This document shows, one piece after another, positions 11,149 to 22,064 of a DNA stretch of 64,000 nucleotides. A program made the translations under genes and the position numbers. Source of the stretch: Neonectria sp. B-13 (taxonomy: Eukaryota > Ascomycota > Sordariomycetes > Hypocreales > Nectriaceae); assembly GCA_002682825.1 (NCBI GenBank), contig NOKP01000003.1:310001-374000 (forward strand), read 5' to 3'. Below the pieces are notes generated by a model. The model was given only the letters and a program-made list of their open reading frames with translations, was not told where the DNA came from and did no database searches. The stretch's first letter is position 1; the number at the start of each line of letters is the position of its first letter.

Positions 11149-14100
11149 TCAGCCCCATGTACCACCGCCACCACCACCTCTGCCTCCCTTCCTCTGCGCA
11201 CTCAGACGCCAGTCGTCTTCACCGGCAAACTTGTTGTACAGCGGCTGGATGCGCTCGGCCTTCTTGCGCTTGCTCAGCTTGTCGGTACCGGCGACCTTGA
11301 AGAAGGTCGGGGCCGCCTCGACGAGCCACTTGGGCTCGATGGCCGTGGTGCACTGCATGTACTCCTTGGTGGTCAGGACGAGCGTGTGGTAAATGACCCA
11401 CTCTGCCTGCTTTCCGAACAACGCGGAGCTGGGATGCAAGTAGATGGGAGTGCCCTCGATGAGCGTCTTGTAGCCCTCTTGGGGATCCTTGCGGGCGGCG
11501 TTGCGGAAGAAGCCAGCGCAGAGGGCCTGGCGGACCCTTTCCGTCTTGCGACCACAGGACACGACGGGGTGCTTGTAGCGCTCCATGATTTTGACGAGCT
11601 GGTCGCGAACATCCTTAGCACGGCGCATCGATCGAGCTTGGATGAAATTTTCAAAACACCAGGGAGTCGAGTAGCCACTGTGCTTCCAGGCGTTGTAGAC
11701 GTTGAGAAGCGTGAGATGGTCGCCATGCGGGTCGTGGAACTTGGCTTTCTTCTGATCCGCCTGAGTTTGTTTCTCCTTTGGTCGGTAGAAAACACTCAGG
11801 AGGTTGAGCATGGCGATGATGCTGAGCAACTCGTCTGAGCAGTCAAGCTCAACGGCAGCGATCAAAACCTTGGCGAGTGATGGTTCCATGGGGAAATCTG
11901 CCATCTTCCTGCCCAGACGCGTCAACAATCCCTCGTCATCCAGTGCACTGAGGGCATAAAGTTCCTCCAACGCAGTGAGCATGGTGTTGATGGGTGGCGG
12001 ATCCATAAAGTCGAAGTGCAGGAGATCATTGATGCCCATGGCTTTGAGCATGAGGATGGTGTGGGACAAGTTCTGGCGCTGAATTTCGGGAATAGTAGTG
12101 GGCAGCATTTCTGACTGATATGCTGCTTCAGTGTAAAGCCGGAACGTCTTTCCTGGTCCGGTTCGGCCTGCTCTTCCGGCTCTCTGGTTTGCCTGCGCTT
12201 GCGAAATGGGCGTGACGACCAGGGAGTCCATGCCCAGCTTTGGGTCGTAGGCGTTCTGCTTGACAAAGCCAGGGTCCACAACGTAATAAATCTCGTCAAT
12301 GGTGATGGAGGTCTCTGCAATGTTGGTGGCAATGACCACCTTGCGGCTTCCAGGTGGCGCAGGGTCGAAAATACGACTTTGCATCTCGGTAGGTAGTGCT
12401 GAGTAAACAGGAAGGATAAGGAGGTCGGGCACGTTCGGTCCTAGGGCTTTCATTCGCTCGTACAAAATCTCACAAGCCGTGTCGATTTCCTCCTGACCTG
12501 TTAGGAAGAGAAGAATGTCGCCCTTGGGTTCCGTGAGGTGGATCTGCATCACAGTGACAAGAGCCGAGTCCAGGTAGTCGGATTCGGGTTCCCTCGAGTA
12601 GAGAATCTCGACCGGAAACGTTCGGCCGGGAATAGTGAAGATAGGGCACTCGTTGAAGTATGCAGAGAATTTGTCGGCATCGAGGGTTGCAGAAGTGACA
12701 ATGACCTTCAAGTCCGGACGCCGCTTGAGGGTCTTCTTGAGCAGCGCAAAGAGCACATCGGTCGAAATGGTACGCTCGTGAGCCTCGTCGAGCATGATGC
12801 ACGAGTATCGCTTCATGTCCGGATCCACAAGAACCTCACGCTGAAGCATACCGTCCGTCATGTACTTGATCTTGGTGCTCGGGCTGGTGACATCCTCGAA
12901 ACGGATTGCATAGCCGACCTCCTCACCAAGCTTGCAGCCAACTTCCTCGGCGACACGTTTAGCCACGGACATGGCCGCGACACGACGAGGCTGGGTACAT
13001 CCGATGATGCCATTGTTAGCGAATCCCGCCTCGGCGAGATACTGAGTCAGCTGCGTGGTCTTTCCTGAGCCTGTCTCTCCAACCACGATGAGGATCTGGT
13101 TCTCGTGCACAGCCTTGATGAGCTGATCTCGGAAAACATAGACGGGTAACGACTCTCTTTGCTCCTTTATAGTCATACTTGTGCGCTTGCCCAAGGATTG
13201 GTTTTTGGGGATGACGACCTTTTTCCATTCCGGCACGTCCTCAGACTTGTTGTTGTTCCTCGCGGACCTCAGATCGCTGGCAAACTTGCGCTTCTCGGGG
13301 TCTGCCATGGGGTCTTGCCACTGCGCCGACAAATTCTCCTTAGGCTCATCCGAAGCAGCAGCATCAGCTTCTTGCTGTTTTAATTCTTTCCGCTCCTTGG
13401 CGAGAGATGTGCCTGACATAGCCGCTCGGTTCATAGAGCCATCTGGGGCTTTGACGACACGAATAGGTGATAGCTCCAGAGACTGCTTGGTCTGGCCGGC
13501 CAGGAAAGGAGGCTCTTCCTCGCGCACTTCGATGTCGACGTCCTCCTCTAGCTCCATATCGCCATCGCCACGCAGCGTCGCGTTGTAGTCCTCCTCTAGG
13601 TCGGGGTAGTCGGCCGCCTTGGCGACTCCTGATGCAATCAACTGCCGGATCTCCCATCTCTCTGGAGAAGTCATCCTCTTCTTTTGGCGTCGTGGAGGTC
13701 CTAGCGTGTCTCGTGGCATACTTGGTGTGTCGTCCATGTATCCATTCCTCCCTCCGCCTCCAAGGGCCTCCATGTTGGCACCAGAGGTCATCCGGGCTTG
13801 TGGTTCCAGATCCATACCAGTCTCCTGGTCTACATCTTTCATGGACAGGCCTATCCTTGACCCTTCAATAGCAGTGACCTTGACCCAGACCTGCTGGCCA
13901 CGCTCCACCAGATCGGAAGGGTGGTTGATTCGCTGACCGGCAGCCATTCGAGAGACGTGGACCAAGCCGTCGACCTTGCCTTTGACGTGGTGAATATTGA
14001 CAAAAGCACCAAAGTCCTTGACCCCCGTAACATGTCCCTCGTAGACTTTGTTTAGTTCCGGCGCATCGTCGATCTCGGGCTCCGGGGCCTTGCGGAAACG

Positions 14101-14745
14101 GTCGTCTGCTTCGTCCTCGTCGTGACGTCGACGGCCTCGTCGATCCTTGCGGGAGTCGCGGTGTCCGTCTCGCCAGTCCTCATCTCCTCGATCTTGCGAC
14201 CGCGACCGCGACCTCGACCGGTACTTGTCTCTTTTCCGGCGTTCTCGCGATCGCGACCTCTCCTTTTTCCTTCGTCTTGGCTCCTTGTGGTCGTTGTTGG
14301 GGCTTCGACTGCGTTTTCTCGATTCCTTCTCTTTCTTGGCCTTTCCTTCCAGGCCCTCCAGAAGGGCCAGTGTATCATCTATGACGTCTGCTCCGCCGCC
14401 GTACCCCGGGGCCTTGTCGGGCATCGCAAGGGCGCTAAACACCTTTTCCTTTTCCTGGAGAGTTCGCGAATGGTGAGGCTCCTCTGCGTTGGCGGCGCCG
14501 TTTTTGCCCTTGAACTTTGGGTGCATGGCCAAGACGAGGCGATCCAGGCTGTCGATCAGACTTGGCGGGAAGTCTGCGCCAATGCCGGCGAGCTTGTCGC
14601 GGAACTGGTCGAGGGAGCTGCATTCTAGGCGTTGGGCGATGAGGAACTCGGCAAGGGTCTTGTCGCCGACGCCAACGTGGTTCTGAAGTTCGGACGTGAC
14701 TTTCGAGACGAGCGACAGCAGCTCGAGGTTCAAAAGGTCGTCCAT
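11149..14745 (-). CDS. prp22: Pre-mRNA splicing factor Prp22, DEAH-box RNA helicase
   Basis: An intronless gene of 1198 aa. Prp22 (DHX8) uses ATP to release spliced mRNA from the spliceosome. Visible in order: a conserved N-terminus beginning [16 protein letters not shown], an RS/RD-rich basic region (about 143-208), an S1 RNA-binding domain (about 233-304, with [15 protein letters not shown]), Walker A GETGSGKT (556-563), [14 protein letters not shown] (653-656), SATLD, and motif [10 protein letters not shown], then the helicase-associated and OB-fold C-terminal domains. The frame is open 50 codons further upstream to 14895, but the start at 14745 has an ACCATGG context and matches the usual family N-terminus. 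The tail ends in a glycine-rich stretch. It is divergent from the Pmp3-like gene. Confidence 0.97.
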   Translation of the reverse strand: MDDLLNLELLSLVSKVTSELQNHVGVGDKTLAEFLIAQRLECSSLDQFRDKLAGIGADFPPSLIDSLDRLVLAMHPKFKGKNGAANAEEPHHSRTLQEKEKVFSALAMPDKAPGYGGGADVIDDTLALLEGLEGKAKKEKESRKRSRSPNNDHKEPRRRKKERSRSRERRKRDKYRSRSRSRSQDRGDEDWRDGHRDSRKDRRGRRRHDEDEADDRFRKAPEPEIDDAPELNKVYEGHVTGVKDFGAFVNIHHVKGKVDGLVHVSRMAAGQRINHPSDLVERGQQVWVKVTAIEGSRIGLSMKDVDQETGMDLEPQARMTSGANMEALGGGGRNGYMDDTPSMPRDTLGPPRRQKKRMTSPERWEIRQLIASGVAKAADYPDLEEDYNATLRGDGDMELEEDVDIEVREEEPPFLAGQTKQSLELSPIRVVKAPDGSMNRAAMSGTSLAKERKELKQQEADAAASDEPKENLSAQWQDPMADPEKRKFASDLRSARNNNKSEDVPEWKKVVIPKNQSLGKRTSMTIKEQRESLPVYVFRDQLIKAVHENQILIVVGETGSGKTTQLTQYLAEAGFANNGIIGCTQPRRVAAMSVAKRVAEEVGCKLGEEVGYAIRFEDVTSPSTKIKYMTDGMLQREVLVDPDMKRYSCIMLDEAHERTISTDVLFALLKKTLKRRPDLKVIVTSATLDADKFSAYFNECPIFTIPGRTFPVEILYSREPESDYLDSALVTVMQIHLTEPKGDILLFLTGQEEIDTACEILYERMKALGPNVPDLLILPVYSALPTEMQSRIFDPAPPGSRKVVIATNIAETSITIDEIYYVVDPGFVKQNAYDPKLGMDSLVVTPISQAQANQRAGRAGRTGPGKTFRLYTEAAYQSEMLPTTIPEIQRQNLSHTILMLKAMGINDLLHFDFMDPPPINTMLTALEELYALSALDDEGLLTRLGRKMADFPMEPSLAKVLIAAVELDCSDELLSIIAMLNLLSVFYRPKEKQTQADQKKAKFHDPHGDHLTLLNVYNAWKHSGYSTPWCFENFIQARSMRRAKDVRDQLVKIMERYKHPVVSCGRKTERVRQALCAGFFRNAARKDPQEGYKTLIEGTPIYLHPSSALFGKQAEWVIYHTLVLTTKEYMQCTTAIEPKWLVEAAPTFFKVAGTDKLSKRKKAERIQPLYNKFAGEDDWRLSAQRKGGRGGGGGGTWG

Positions 14746-15685
14746 GGTGGGTTGAGACCTGCTTGGGCGCAGGATGGTGTTTTCGATAATCAGCGCGACG
14801 GCGAAGTCGCGGAATTGTAAAAGTTGTAGGTCAGTTCTCTCACCGCGGCAGAAGTGCGGGTAAACTGATACGGCCCGGCGAGGCTCGGTAAGCAAGCAAA
14901 TATGACGTCTGGTGTGCTCTGGAACAAGGGAGATGATATCGCATGTTTATGGACTTGATCATCACCGTCGGCCATTTATGGATTGAGAAACACAATAATT
15001 GATATGACTGGCTCTGGTCTCAGCGTTAGAAAATTGGAAACATTTTGGTTGGCCTTAAGATGGACTCCTGAATTGAGTGCATAGTGATGTCCTGGTGTAA
15101 GTGAGTCGACAAACAGCCCGGCTTAAGACCCAGGCCAACCAGCCACCAGCATGAGCTAACAGTCAACAGGCACATCACATCACCGTTGAAAATCGGGAAT
15201 AAATTCCTCCGCAAAGGATGCCAAACTCAGTCCACATTCTCAGGCTACACCTACGGGTGCCTACACTGTGATCGTATTTCGTACCTGAGGCAGTCACCTA
15301 CTTAGCGACAGCGAATTCAATCGACGGGTTCATTCGGGCTGCCTCCAGCAAGGTACGTACCGTCTTTAGCTTCTCCGCACTGTGGGGCTCACCGCCGCGC
15401 CCAATCAAACACCTCAAAAACCCTAGCGCATTACGCAACCCTCCCTTTGCTTCAGCGCTTTCAGTGCGCCACCAGGTGACCTCTGACACAGTTCGCCGTT
15501 AATCGTCATCACCAGCCCGCCTCAGCCTCAAACGCAAGTCCCCCGAGTTCCGAATCCGCCGCCCGCAATTGCCATCCTCCACCTACTTACCAACTCGGAT
15601 ATCTTCGTTGGAACTTCGATTCTTCTACAACGCAACTGACAACCTCTCCCTACTATCACTTGGCTTTTGCTACCTCGTCGTCGCC
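14746..15685. other. Divergent promoter region, Prp22 / Pmp3-like gene
   Basis: 940 bp between two divergent starts, so both promoters and 5' leaders should lie here. A pyrimidine-rich leader precedes the Pmp3-like start (about 15520-15680). No RNA gene or repeat was recognised. Confidence 0.6.
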
Positions 15686-16285
15686 ATGTGCTCCGCCGAC
15701 CTCTTCCTCGCCCTTATCGCCATCCTCTTCCCGCCGCTGCCTGGTAAGTCACGTCACGTCACATCCCTCGCCCCTCACCCCCGCTGCGTCCATCGCGCAA
15801 GTCCACGAAACCTCATTGCTAACTCCTTCCGTGCAGTCTGGGTCAAGCGTGGAATCTGCGGCGCCGACTCACTCATCAACATCCTCCTCTGCGTCCTCGG
15901 CTTCATCCCCGGCTTGCTGCACTCGTGGTACATCATCGCCAAGTTCCCCGAGCCGCCCTACGAGTACGAGGCGCTGCCCCAGGATCGCGAAGGCGGCCGG
16001 GTCACCTACGTCTATGTCCAGTGCCCCCAGGGCCAGCAGGGCCAGCACCAGCACCCCCAGCAACAGTCCAAGGCCCAGCAGTCCAAGGCTCAGCAGCCCA
16101 AGGCCCAGCCTCCCCAGGGCATGAACTACGGTACCCAGAACGCCGCCGCTGCCTCGAACTCGGCCCCTGCGCCCCAGGATCATGGCATCACCGGTGCCGG
16201 TGAGGGAAGCTCCGACAACCAGGGCGTCCCGCCATCCTACGCTGAGGTCGTTGCTGGCGACCACAAGGTCCAATCGCAAGACTAA
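15686..16285 (+). CDS. Pmp3/Sna-type membrane protein with PPxY tail
   Basis: Exons 15686-15743 and 15837-16285, joined across a 93-bp GTAAGT..GTGCAG intron, give 168 aa. The first 55 residues are a Pmp3 (UPF0057/RCI2) proteolipid: two hydrophobic helices (about 5-20 and 29-52) with the family pattern FPPLPVWVKRG and LLCVLGFIPGLLHSWYII. Unlike the basic 55-aa Pmp3, it has a long hydrophilic tail with a repeated SKAQQ-like unit (about residues 78-98), alanine-rich sequence and a PPSY motif (151-154) near the end. Tailed relatives in yeast (Sna3, Sna4) carry PPxY motifs bound by the ubiquitin ligase Rsp5 and go to endosome/vacuole. Rsp5-dependent sorting here is inference. The intron site right after the first helix supports the start chosen. 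Confidence 0.9.
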   Translation: MCSADLFLALIAILFPPLPGKSRHVTSLAPHPRCVHRASPRNLIANSFRAVWVKRGICGADSLINILLCVLGFIPGLLHSWYIIAKFPEPPYEYEALPQDREGGRVTYVYVQCPQGQQGQHQHPQQQSKAQQSKAQQPKAQPPQGMNYGTQNAAAASNSAPAPQDHGITGAGEGSSDNQGVPPSYAEVVAGDHKVQSQD

Positions 16286-16691
16286 ATCTAGGGTCCTACA
16301 AAGCGATAGCCTAAGGATGGCCCCGAGACTAGAGCTAGATCCTAAAGAGATTTCTTTCTTTCAATGAAAGAGGGAAGTTTGTCATCAACGACAAACGCTG
16401 GGAATTGTACTGGGAGTTTCTGGATATGTATTGTTACGCTGGTTTTACCACACCTGTGCTTGTAACGCTGGGAGGACGGCGTTGGATTCTGCTTCTTTGC
16501 TTAGAGTAAATTACATTTAAACCATTGGTTTTGCCAATGAAATGGTGCTCTCGTCGGAACCCGTTGAAATGGTTCGACTATGGAATATCATCCCATGTGC
16601 TAGTTAGTGTCCCTACGTATTCATGCGGGACGTAATTCTTGCAGCGCCCTTCTCCATGACGATAGCCGACCCTCCACTAGAGCCACTCTCA
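16286..16691. other. Convergent 3' intergenic region
   Basis: About 400 bp between the stop codons of the Pmp3-like gene (+) and Arb1 (-). It is AT-rich around 16330-16560, fitting 3' UTRs and polyadenylation signals; no gene is seen. Confidence 0.65.
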
Positions 16692-18286
16692 TTATCCATC
16701 CCTTGCAGAGATAGCAAGCTGCCTCTCCTCTGCTTCAGGATCATGCACTGACGGCGCCTGCCGACCGGCGTCCTGGGGCGGCTTGTAGTGTCGCATCAAC
16801 TCCTGTGGTAGATACGTGTAAAACGTTGGAACGATGATTTCCACGGTCTTGACGAATCTCAGGCCTACGTTGAGCTCGTAGATGCCCAGTCGCGCCTTCA
16901 TCCCCACGGGCATGTGCGATAGGATGTCGTCGTCGAAGAAGAGCGTCATCTTCTCCTCAGCGATAGGCCACGAGGCCTCGGGAGTCACCCAGTCGTCCTC
17001 GATGCTCGCTGGCTTGAAGGTCGCCTTGCCGACGGCGATGTGCTTGGCCGCGCGGTCCCCGATGACGAGTGAGTTGACCCGACGCATAATGTCCTCGCTG
17101 GGCCGCGAAACTTCGACCAGCTCGAGCGTGCAAGTAAACTCCTTAACGACTTTGGGCTCCTGCTCACAAAGCCGGGAAAACAAGTCCGGCTCGTCCATCA
17201 GCGCAAAAGCCGAGTAGAAGACGGACTTTGCGTCGAAGTCGTCTGGGCGGGTAAACTCCTGAAACGACCAGCTCGTGGCCGCGTCATCTGGACGGAAGAG
17301 TTCCCCGGCGGCAAGGTTGAACTGGCCGGGCAAGGAGGCATACAGCTGTCGCAGCATAGGCCACTCTGTACGCGCATCCTCGCACACGGCCAGAGCTTCA
17401 TTGACGTTGGTTTCATACTCGGGGCATACGTCGTGCTGTAGTACGTATCGCAGGAAGTTCTCAACCACGTCGATGCCCAGCGCCATCCTGGCCGGCTCAA
17501 ACGACGTGAGGTGCACAAGTGTCACGGAGAAGAAGCCCGCGGCGACGCCAGCGAAGTCGACGCTCCAGGCACTCTCGTCGCCATTGTAGAAGCGGTCGCC
17601 GGCGGAGGTGTTGCCGTAGATGATGTCGGTAGCGGTGGCATCGCGGCGCTGGGCGGGAGTAAGGTCTCGGAGGTCCTGACGGCCAAGCCCACCGAAGACA
17701 GCAGGGCTGGTGTCGACGCCGCCGAGAAAGAGATACTCGCTGAACAGGAGGGTACGATCGCCCTGGAGACGGCGGCGGGAGCGAAATCGTTGGATGCAGG
17801 ACTGCATACGCCTGCAAGGTGTCAGCACTTGCAGTAGTTCGCCTCTAGACGAGGACTTCGTACTCGGTAAAAGGCAGGTCCCTATCAAAGCAGAGTCAGT
17901 CGGGGTTAGGCGAAGCTGAGGCTGGGTTACATGACATACGAGGCATAGATCTCGGTCTTTTCCTCTTCGGCCTCGCCAGGGGTCATGGGCGGATCGGCGA
18001 AGTACTCTAAGCCCCCTCGTCAGCTTACGGACTCTGTCGCAACTCGCAATCCACGTCAAGGTTGCGCACCTTCGAAGCCATTGCCGCGGTTCTTGGGGAG
18101 GGCGGTTGGACCTCGCGAGGCCAGAGACTTGTTTCCTCTCTTGGACGCTTTTGTCTTTGCAACTCCCTGCAGGGAGGTGTTGGGGATGATGGGAATCGAG
18201 GCTGGGTTATCGCCCTGGTCTTTATCAATCCCACTGTTGTCGCAGGCTGGGGCTGGCTCCTCGTGCGGGGGCTCTGCAGAAGGCAT
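16692..18286 (-). CDS. arb1: Argonaute siRNA chaperone complex subunit Arb1
   Basis: Four exons on the minus strand: 18286-18070, 18006-17940, 17881-17864 (only 18 nt) and 17811-16692, total 473 aa. The Arb1 domain is recognisable through TALPKNRGNGFEEYFADPPM, the segment PFTERMQSCIQRFRSRRRL that spans two junctions, EYLFLGGVDTSP, ENFLRYVLQHDVCPEYE and LPGQFNLAAGELF. In fission yeast Arb1 belongs to the ARC complex, which holds Ago1 with duplex siRNA before heterochromatin loading; the same role is inferred here. The N-terminal 60 residues are low complexity and acidic/basic. The micro-exon is required: skipping it or retaining its introns breaks the frame, and including it restores the conserved sequence. 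No catalytic residues are expected in this family. Confidence 0.88.
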
Positions 18287-21200
18287 TTTGGGTCACCGCA
18301 AGTTGGCACTGGTACGGCAATGAGGAGCACAACGTGGGAGGTAGGTTGAATTCTTCGAGACTCTTGTGATGCAGACGAGGCAACGGCTTTTGAGGGAGCT
18401 GCTCGAAAGCTGGCCGGTCTGTGATTCATGTCAGCGGGTTCCCGCTGCAGTGCAACCAGTTGAGTAACCCACCAGCAAACAATTTCTTGAGGTTGCAGCA
18501 TGCGAACCAGGACCTACACGCAGACTAGATTCACATTGGCCTGGGTGGTGGTCCTAGATGAAATGGAGTTGGTGCTGAGTTGACCAAGGACTTAAGGGTC
18601 ATAGAAGAAAGAGAAGGTCAAGCATTGTTAAGGTGATACCCACTGAAGTAGAAAGAGCAAGCCTACGAAGACCGGTTGCCAGCTGGCGAGAGGTGATGTT
18701 GTAGCTGTGACGGTCCGTTTGCAGCTGTTTGCTTTTGGCGCACTTACACGGGAAACAGCAGCATGTTTGTTCGCGTCTGAAGTATAGCACCACCAGAAAT
18801 CATCGAACGGTGACGGCTTATTTGCCTGTGTACAAACTTCCTAGCACAGTATTGAGGGACATCCGATTTAGAAGTGTTGCGAAGTAGACACACCCACACA
18901 CGGGAAGTAGTAGACTTCCCCGAGACCTGCATGGAAGTTCACAATCAGGTCGACGTTAGATTTCAACCAAAGACTAACGCCTAACGCCTAATATATGGAG
19001 ATTGCGCGAATTGCAAGAAATGCAGGTGAGAACGAAAGTGCAAAGACAGCGGCCTCAAAGCTAAGTTGTCCATGCCAGCTCAGCCTCCACGATTGGCGCC
19101 TCAGGTTGGTGCAGCTCAACACTTTCTCCTAATCGCATACAATCAGCACCGCAGCCCTAAACCAAACTGACCGGCCTCGACAAGGCAGCAGTGCGGGGTC
19201 AAATGCGAATGAGCTCAGAACAAGCTGCAGCTAAGTCGGTAGCCGCGTGGGACAATGTACACAACGAGGGATAATTTCCGTTGGCAAACTGCGAGGCTGA
19301 CTGCTTCACCGTGTAGAGTTGAGAGATGCGGGAGTACGAAGTACGGAGACCAGGCAGCGCAACAACGCGGCTCATCCCGCCGGGAGCGGAATACGGATGT
19401 TTTGGTTTGCTGCGATTCATTGGAGGTGGACGCTTGATAGGACGGCGCCATGGTCACTTGACGATGTTCACTGGGGGAGGCACCTTTGTCAAGACCCTGC
19501 ACGTTGTGGGATTGGGTAGAGCTGCCGAGGAGTGTCAAACAAGTCCAATGACATCGAATGATTGTGGATGGATGCACAAGTGATGTGGATTAGCCTTGGA
19601 CAAGTTGCGCTCCTCGTGCACTTTTGCACTCTTGTACTCTTGCACACTTGTCGGTGGTTGTCAAACAACCCGCTTCTGACGTCGGCTGTCATCATCAAGC
19701 AGAGGCCAAGAGTCAAACTGTAAAGCACAGCACATGTAAGAAGGCCCTACGCAAGCCACAAACCCAAGGCTTCCAGCACGTGGGCATCTCGGATTACCCC
19801 AAAAATTCGGTGGCTTAATATCGACGACGCAACTGCATCGCCACAAGCGCACCCAATGGGGAATGCGCAAGAGCAGCACCGCATCTGGTTGCCGCCTCTT
19901 CCCACCTCAGCTCACCCCGGTGAAGCGGTGACCCTTGTCGTCGTCACACTGGGGGGGCGGGATGGGCTGAACTATGCGACGGGCTAGAGGACGGGAAAAG
20001 AAACGAAAGCAATCAGGTGGTCTGTCGGTGGGTTTCGTTTCGCCCTCCATTTACGAATACCTTAGACCACTTTATCCAGTACCAGTTAAAGATAGTAATT
20101 AACAATTCACCCTTCCTCCTGACATCACCGTGCTTGACGGGACCGGGGTGTCGAGCCGGGACAACGCAAAACGCCCCAGGTTTGTGCGGAGTGTGCCTTG
20201 CATGAAGCATCAGGGAAATGACAAAGGCTTGTATTTTCCACATTTGTGCATCTACCCACACGTCAGCTGCCTGGGTGGTTCCATTCTGGTGTTTGTTGGC
20301 TCTCTCTGCTGCATCGTGACACCAACTCGCACTCTTCCGGGCTATGGGTGGTGAGACGGACAATGATGTGATTGACGCCGTGTGCTTCCAGGCGGATTTC
20401 TCGAACTAGGCGGGGCAATCCGTCGGATGGAATGGCGGGGATAGGCCCCTGGAAATTACCCTGACGGCGGACTGGCACTGGCAGTGCGCTGCGAGTCTTG
20501 TCTTGACAGGCCCAGGACCCTGACTCTGGATGTGGCGGAGCTGTGCGCAGTCATCTCGCAGTGGCTCGTTTCAGTGCAGTGGCCGTTGGCTCTATCCGAT
20601 TTGTTGGTATTCGTACTATCGGGTCCAATGCGCGGGTCTCAGGTCCATTACCTAGTAGGGCTCTAATTGTTCGCCTTCATTCCGTCAGTTGGTCAATCAC
20701 CAACACCGGCGCCAACAAAGCGTTTAGGACTCCATCACTGATGCGGCTGGCCTCATCAGAGGCAATTCAATGTGTACCACCTAACCAGGACCCTGAGAAG
20801 ATAGTAATCGTGCACTGTATACGGAGTAGAAATTGCAAATTGCAGATTGCGTAGCTGGTGACGTTGTGCGTATGGTGCCGTTTCGAGCGGCACAGGACAT
20901 CCCATCGCCTCCGCCTCTTCTGCATCCTCTCGTGAAAGTCTGCCTACATGTTTCTCCTCACCTCATTCACCCCTCGTTGTTGTCTGGGTATTGTATAAAC
21001 TTGGATAGATTCGCCTCCTACCTCTTTCGGGGTCTTCTCCAACAACGCAGGTCCCATTCTAAGTCGCATGTGATGCAACTATACTAGGTACCCTGCCCTC
21101 GCCGTCGCCCTTAAATTTCCAAAAAGTATATTTGCCATCAACCCGGCCTGGCTCCTTTACCGCCTACTGACAAAAGCGTACGTACTATATTGTTTCCCCC

Positions 21201-22064
21201 TCCCTTTGCTGTTCCTTGGTGCGTCCGGTGTTGATGTCCCTAGACCTCCTAGTGCGGAATCTTGGCAAACCGCAAGGTTGACCTTGGCTCAGACCGGTTG
21301 GAATTTCACGTTTCGCCACCACTGCCTTGCGTTACCCGAACGGCATCTCTTCCGCCCTTACGCAGAACGCAGTAATTATTGCGCGGCCCACGGACTAAGG
21401 CAAACCCAACCCCGTTTTAGGGAAGAAAGCAGGACGAAACAGAGGAAGAGAGAAAAATTCAGCGCTTGTCGCAGATCAAGATTTCGGTCGGAGGCGAGGA
21501 TCCTAACGCTGATCCGTCGTGAACGTGACGAAGTCATTTTCCCCCTGAGCTTTAAGGGTCCGTCCGGTGTTTGGACTGAGTCTGCGAGTGAGTGCTGAGT
21601 GGCTAAAACTTTGATTCCTTCACTCGGACTCTGTTGACGCATCCATCCTCTCTCTACAGTACATCACTCGCTCGCTCTGTCGCTCTGTGCTCTCTCTCTC
21701 CACCAACCAAAACCTCCCTCCTCTACGAGAATAAACGCCTAGACGCTGGCGCCCCTACTGCACATTCGCTCTGCGCCCTCGCTCCGCCCGCCTCTCTTGG
21801 CTCACGCTCTGTGGCTCAAGCTCACCCACGCTCACCCACGCTCATCACACTCCGCTCCGCCTCCGGCGCCTCCTCCTTCAGCTCTCCCTTCTTTACCGCC
21901 GTTTGATCCGGCTTCTTCTTCGTTGACTTCTATTGTCTTTTTTTCTCTCTTTTCCTCTCTCTCTCTCTTTGTTCTCTTTATCCCTCTGACTCCTCGCCCC
22001 TCTCGTGCACACTCTTCCCCCTCGCTCCCAGTCACCACCTGGGACCACCCGGACGCGATCCACC
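18287..22064. other. Long divergent intergenic region, Arb1 / inositol kinase
   Basis: About 3.8 kb between two divergent starts. Open frames here are short, overlapping on both strands and without recognisable domains. From about 21600 the sequence turns into a CT-rich stretch (long TCTC runs near 21930-21975), typical of a long 5' leader of the inositol kinase gene. I see no tRNA, rRNA or mobile element. Confidence 0.6.

Noticed and set aside
14746..14895. 50-codon N-terminal extension of Prp22
   Set aside because: The known family N-terminus starts at the ATG at 14745 with a strong context; the extension looks like translated leader.
17812..18059. Uninterrupted N-terminal reading of Arb1 from 18059
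   Set aside because: It reads through intron sequence in a frame that lacks Arb1 residues; the spliced version restores conserved sequence in all exons.
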